The translations under genes and the position numbers were made by a program. The notes below the pieces were generated by a model, which saw only the letters and a list, made by a program, of their open reading frames with translations, did not search any database and was not told the origin of the DNA. Below, piece after piece: positions 5,444 to 7,934 of a DNA stretch of 7,934 nucleotides (position 1 is its first letter; each line of letters starts with the position of its first letter). Origin of the DNA: Burkholderiales bacterium (GTDB lineage: Bacteria > Pseudomonadota > Gammaproteobacteria > Burkholderiales > SG8-41); assembly GCA_005800795.1 (NCBI GenBank), contig SYEN01000221.1, positions 1-7,934 on the forward strand. The letters are read 5' to 3'.

Positions 5444-6595
5444 TTAAGTTACTGCCAACACCGGCGGCAACTGCGGCGCCAGCTTCGCACGTTCCGCTGT
5501 GGCCGCGCCGTTCAAGGCAAACCCCAACAACTTCCCCGATGAATCTACGAACAGCGATTTAACGCCCTCGGCCGAGGCTTCGACTTGCCATTCACCTGCG
5601 GCGCCCGGTGCGGGCGGCGAGACGATGGTGGGGCAGGCGGGAGTTTTTACCATTACCGGCATGGCGGGGAAGCTCACCGGCGTGGGTTTGCCGCCCAGCG
5701 TTGCGCCCATCGCGCGCGCAGCGTGCATGATGGGCATCACGTAAGGCATCACCAGCCCTTCGATTTCCATGCAGTCGCCCAGTGCGTAGATATCAGCGTC
5801 GCTGGTTTGCAGCTGCCGGTTGACCACGATACCGCGGTTAACCTTGAGGCCTGCCGCCTGCGCCAGGGCCACACGCGGTTTCAGGCCAACGGCTGAAAGC
5901 ACGATATCGGCGCTGATCACTGTGCCGTTGTCGAGCGTGACTTTTAGTGCGCTGTCGTCGCGATCAACAGATTTTGTGCCGGTGCCGAAGTGCCACACCA
6001 CGCCGAGCGCCTTGAGTTTCTCACGTACCATGTCGCCGCCCTGCGGCGGCAGCAGGCGGCCCAGCGGCTGCGCGGCGATGTCGATGACTTCGGCGTGATG
6101 TCCGCCCACCGCCAGATCGTTTGCGAATTCGCTGCCGATCAGCCCTGCGCCGATAATGGCAACACGCTTTTTACCATCGAGCAGGGTATGAAACCGCCCG
6201 AAGTCATCGAGATCGTTCACCGTGATGATGGCGTCGGCTGCGTTACCGGCGATGGGCAGACGAATCTGATCCGCACCCAGCGCCAACACCAGTTTTGAAT
6301 AACTTAGCGATTCATCGCCAATCTGAACGGAATGCGCGGTGGCGTTTACCGAAGTGACACGCGTTGTCGCACGTACGGTGGCGTTCAGCTGCGAGGCCAT
6401 TTGCTCCGGCGAGTTCAGTGCAATGGCCGACGGCGGCTTTTTGCCCGCCAGCGCATTGGAGAGCATGGGCTTGGAATAAAAACTGCCGCTGTCGGCGGTA
6501 ATCACCATGAGCGGGGTTTCTTTATCGAGCTTGCGCAGTTCTTTGGCGACGTTGTAACCCGCGAGACCGCTGCCGAGGATGATGATGGGATTCAT
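5444..6595 (-). CDS. Rubredoxin-NAD(+) reductase (FAD-dependent)
   Basis: A 383-residue FAD- and NAD(P)H-binding oxidoreductase of the size of the Pseudomonas rubredoxin reductase (about 384). It should pass electrons from NADH through FAD to rubredoxin, which then serves an alkane hydroxylase or an oxidative-stress enzyme. Visible landmarks: the first Rossmann motif GSGLAG (residues 8-13) at the FAD site, ITADSGSFYSKPMLSNAL (32-49), the second nucleotide-binding motif GAGLIGSEFANDL (149-161), SAVGLKPR (234-241), NRGIVVNRQLQTS (253-265), YALGDC (270-275) at the flavin, and the family-specific MPVMVKTPACPTIVSPP (312-328). I recognise the last three segments from Pseudomonas rubredoxin reductase. 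No rubredoxin gene is in the window. ATG 6595 has no clear ribosome site, so translation may depend on the aldolase gene 59 bases upstream. Confidence 0.93.
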   Translation of the reverse strand: MNPIIILGSGLAGYNVAKELRKLDKETPLMVITADSGSFYSKPMLSNALAGKKPPSAIALNSPEQMASQLNATVRATTRVTSVNATAHSVQIGDESLSYSKLVLALGADQIRLPIAGNAADAIITVNDLDDFGRFHTLLDGKKRVAIIGAGLIGSEFANDLAVGGHHAEVIDIAAQPLGRLLPPQGGDMVREKLKALGVVWHFGTGTKSVDRDDSALKVTLDNGTVISADIVLSAVGLKPRVALAQAAGLKVNRGIVVNRQLQTSDADIYALGDCMEIEGLVMPYVMPIMHAARAMGATLGGKPTPVSFPAMPVMVKTPACPTIVSPPAPGAAGEWQVEASAEGVKSLFVDSSGKLLGFALNGAATAERAKLAPQLPPVLAVT

Positions 6596-6654
6596 GAAAT
6601 CAGATCAAATGGTTTAACAAGGGTCAGTGAAAAAATCGTTTGCTGCCGCGTGGC

Positions 6655-7461
6655 CTACTTGATTTTCAGCTCGCGCACCGCATTAGCCTTCTGCACGCAA
6701 GCCCCCATGAGAAATCCCAAATCGGTGCCGGTCGACACATAGCGCGCGCCCATTCTTACGAATTCGGCGGTGAGGTCGGGGCGGTTGGCGAGTCCTCCGA
6801 CGCCCACGTGTTTGCCATATTTGCGACATGCCGCGATGGTGCGCTCATAGGCTGCACGCACGCGCGGGTCGTCAGCCTTGCCGGGTATGCCCATTTCGGC
6901 GGTGAGATCGCTGGTGCCAATCATCATCATATCCATGCCTTCGACGCCGGCGATTTCCTCGACGTGCTCCAGCGCTTCCAGGGTTTCCATCATCACCATC
7001 ACGGTGGTGGTGTCATTGAGCGCCGGATCGACTTGTGATGCCGGGAAGGTGCGAAATTGCAGATGGGGCAGTTGGCCGGCCGCACCCCGTTCACCCAGCG
7101 GTGGAAACTTTGCCGCTCTGACCACACGCCGGGCGTCCTCGGCGGAGCGCACATGCGGCGCGATGATGCCCATGGCGCCGCCGTTCAGCGCACCGGCGAC
7201 ATTTTCCGGCGCGGTGTTGGGAATGCGCACAAAGGGCGTCACGCCGGCGGCGAGCGCCGCCTGACTGATGATGCCGACGGTGTCCCACGAGAAACCATTG
7301 TGCTCGACGTCGATATAAAGAGTGTCAAAGCCCGCAGTCGCGGCAATACGCGCGATCTCGGGCGTGCGGATCATACGTACCGTCATCGAGGCGACAACTT
7401 CATCGCGCGCCAGTTTTTCCTTGACGTTGTTGCGCAGGATGTCGCGAATTTCTACCGGCAT
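6655..7461 (-). CDS. HpcH/HpaI-family class II (metal-dependent) aldolase
   Basis: A 268-residue TIM-barrel aldolase of the family that includes 4-hydroxy-2-oxoheptanedioate aldolase (HpaI) and 2-dehydro-3-deoxyglucarate aldolase. These cleave 4-hydroxy-2-oxo acids to pyruvate and an aldehyde, using a divalent metal. The residues expected from HpaI are in place: IDVEH with His54 (HpaI His45), FVRIP with Arg79 (Arg70), METLEA with Glu159 (Glu149, metal ligand) and GTSDLTAEMG with Asp185 (Asp175, metal ligand). FPPLGERG (119-126) is the usual phosphate/acid-binding-side segment of the family. The exact substrate cannot be called. The start is well supported by AAGGAG (7468-7473 on the complement) six bases before ATG 7461. 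It precedes the rubredoxin reductase gene by 59 bases on the same strand and may share its transcript. Confidence 0.92.
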   Translation of the reverse strand: MPVEIRDILRNNVKEKLARDEVVASMTVRMIRTPEIARIAATAGFDTLYIDVEHNGFSWDTVGIISQAALAAGVTPFVRIPNTAPENVAGALNGGAMGIIAPHVRSAEDARRVVRAAKFPPLGERGAAGQLPHLQFRTFPASQVDPALNDTTTVMVMMETLEALEHVEEIAGVEGMDMMMIGTSDLTAEMGIPGKADDPRVRAAYERTIAACRKYGKHVGVGGLANRPDLTAEFVRMGARYVSTGTDLGFLMGACVQKANAVRELKIK

Positions 7462-7655
7462 GGTGTTCTCCTTGGGAAAATGAGTCGGCTGACGCCGCAG
7501 AAGACCTTCAGGTCGATAGTATCCCCTGCCTTGACGTTTGCGTCACCTGATTGAGCCATTGCTGAACGCCGGCCCAAATCAGGTTTTCGCCAGAATAACG
7601 GAATCCACCTTGCGCGAATTGGAACCTCTGCGCCTGCTGGAATCGTTTGCCAGTA
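7462..7655. promoter_or_regulatory. Spacer between katG and the aldolase gene, with an 8-bp inverted repeat
   Basis: No recognisable gene lies in these 194 bases. ACCTGATT (7545-7552) and AATCAGGT (7577-7584) form an exact 8-bp inverted repeat with a 24-base centre, and a further TCAGGT lies at 7508-7513. GACG/CGTC (7533-7536 and 7541-7544) makes a small adjoining hairpin. On the minus strand none of these is followed by a T-run, so they make a poor katG terminator. They could be an operator for the aldolase gene. A minus-strand GATACTAT near 7515-7522 could serve as a -10, but no good -35 accompanies it. Confidence 0.25.
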
Positions 7656-7934
7656 TCACGCCAGGTCGAAACGATCCAGATTCATCACCTTATTCCACGC
7701 TGCGGAAAAGTCATGCACGAATTTCTGCAGTGAATCGCTGGTGGCATAGACTTCTGCGATGGCTCGCAGTTGCGAGTTTGAGCCGAACACCAAATCCACA
7801 ACCGTACCGGTCCATTTGATTTCGCCGCTCTTGCGATCGCACCCTTCCAGCACGCCAGCTGTGGCGGATTTCTGCCACTTTATACGCATATCGAGCAGGT
7901 TGACGAAAAAATCATTCGTCGAGAAGACCGGCAC
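7656..7934 (-). CDS. katG: Catalase-peroxidase KatG, C-terminal 92 residues (5' part beyond the window)
   Basis: The last part of a bifunctional haem catalase-peroxidase, which removes hydrogen peroxide. The fragment carries the highly conserved end of the C-terminal peroxidase-like domain: TNDFFVNLLDM (residues 6-16 of the fragment), DRKSGEIKWT (33-42), VDLVFGSNSQLRAIAEVYA (46-64), KFVHDFSAAWNKVMNLDRFDL at the end, and a TGA stop at 7656-7658. The match to E. coli-type KatG is very strong. The C-terminal domain does not bind haem but is needed for the fold of the active N-terminal domain. The gene runs off the right edge; the GTG at 7934 is an internal valine codon, not a start. The full gene should be roughly 2.2 kb, so about 90% lies outside. 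Confidence 0.95.
   Translation of the reverse strand: MPVFSTNDFFVNLLDMRIKWQKSATAGVLEGCDRKSGEIKWTGTVVDLVFGSNSQLRAIAEVYATSDSLQKFVHDFSAAWNKVMNLDRFDLA

Noticed and set aside
7538..7819. Rightward open frame of 93 codons over the katG end
   Set aside because: The second half is antisense to the strongly conserved KatG C-terminus and the first half has no recognisable family.

Overview
The window is about 58-60% GC by eye and reads like ordinary chromosome of a betaproteobacterium, probably Burkholderiales or a close uncultured relative. This is an inference. It rests on an orphan Bug/TctC-type periplasmic binding protein, a Pseudomonas-like rubredoxin reductase, a proteobacterial katG, and codon use rich in GCG/CGC/GGC. 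There is no rRNA, tRNA, CRISPR array, transposase or phage gene.

Layout, left to right. Positions 1-150 hold no recognisable gene. They contain a nested palindromic element, a 12-bp perfect hairpin flanked by octamer-spaced GTGAAC/GTTCAC copies. Then comes a leftward MenB/BadI-like crotonase (151-1047). A divergent intergenic region (1048-1205) follows, with a good sigma70-like -35 and a cluster of GAAAAC repeats. Next is a rightward set of three genes: a Bug binding protein (1206-2195), an FrsA/2,6-dihydroxypseudooxynicotine-hydrolase-like alpha/beta hydrolase (2256-3440) and a double zinc-ribbon protein with a C-terminal membrane anchor (3472-4641). Gaps of 60 and 31 bases and the common orientation suggest co-transcription, at least of the last two.

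Positions 4642-5443 form a small islet of lower GC and different codon use. It encodes an unrecognised multi-pass membrane protein (4776-5339). Its frame is preceded, without frame change, by a 24-codon ORF ending in TAG immediately before the GTG start, so it may be a gene cut by a nonsense mutation. The region between 5340 and 5443 shows no clear terminator.

The right third is all leftward: the 3' end of katG (7656 to the edge), a 194-base spacer, an HpcH/HpaI-family class II aldolase (6655-7461) and a rubredoxin-NAD(+) reductase (5444-6595). The aldolase and the reductase are 59 bases apart and may form an operon.

Functionally the window looks catabolic: solute capture by the Bug protein, a possible C-C or ester hydrolase, a CoA-thioester crotonase, a pyruvate-releasing aldolase, and a redox enzyme that feeds electrons to rubredoxin. 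No complete known pathway is assembled here and no partner rubredoxin or hydroxylase is present. I found no convincing new system. The points most worth a second look are the nested repeat, the interrupted membrane gene, and the crotonase that lacks the MenB/BadI catalytic-site aspartate.
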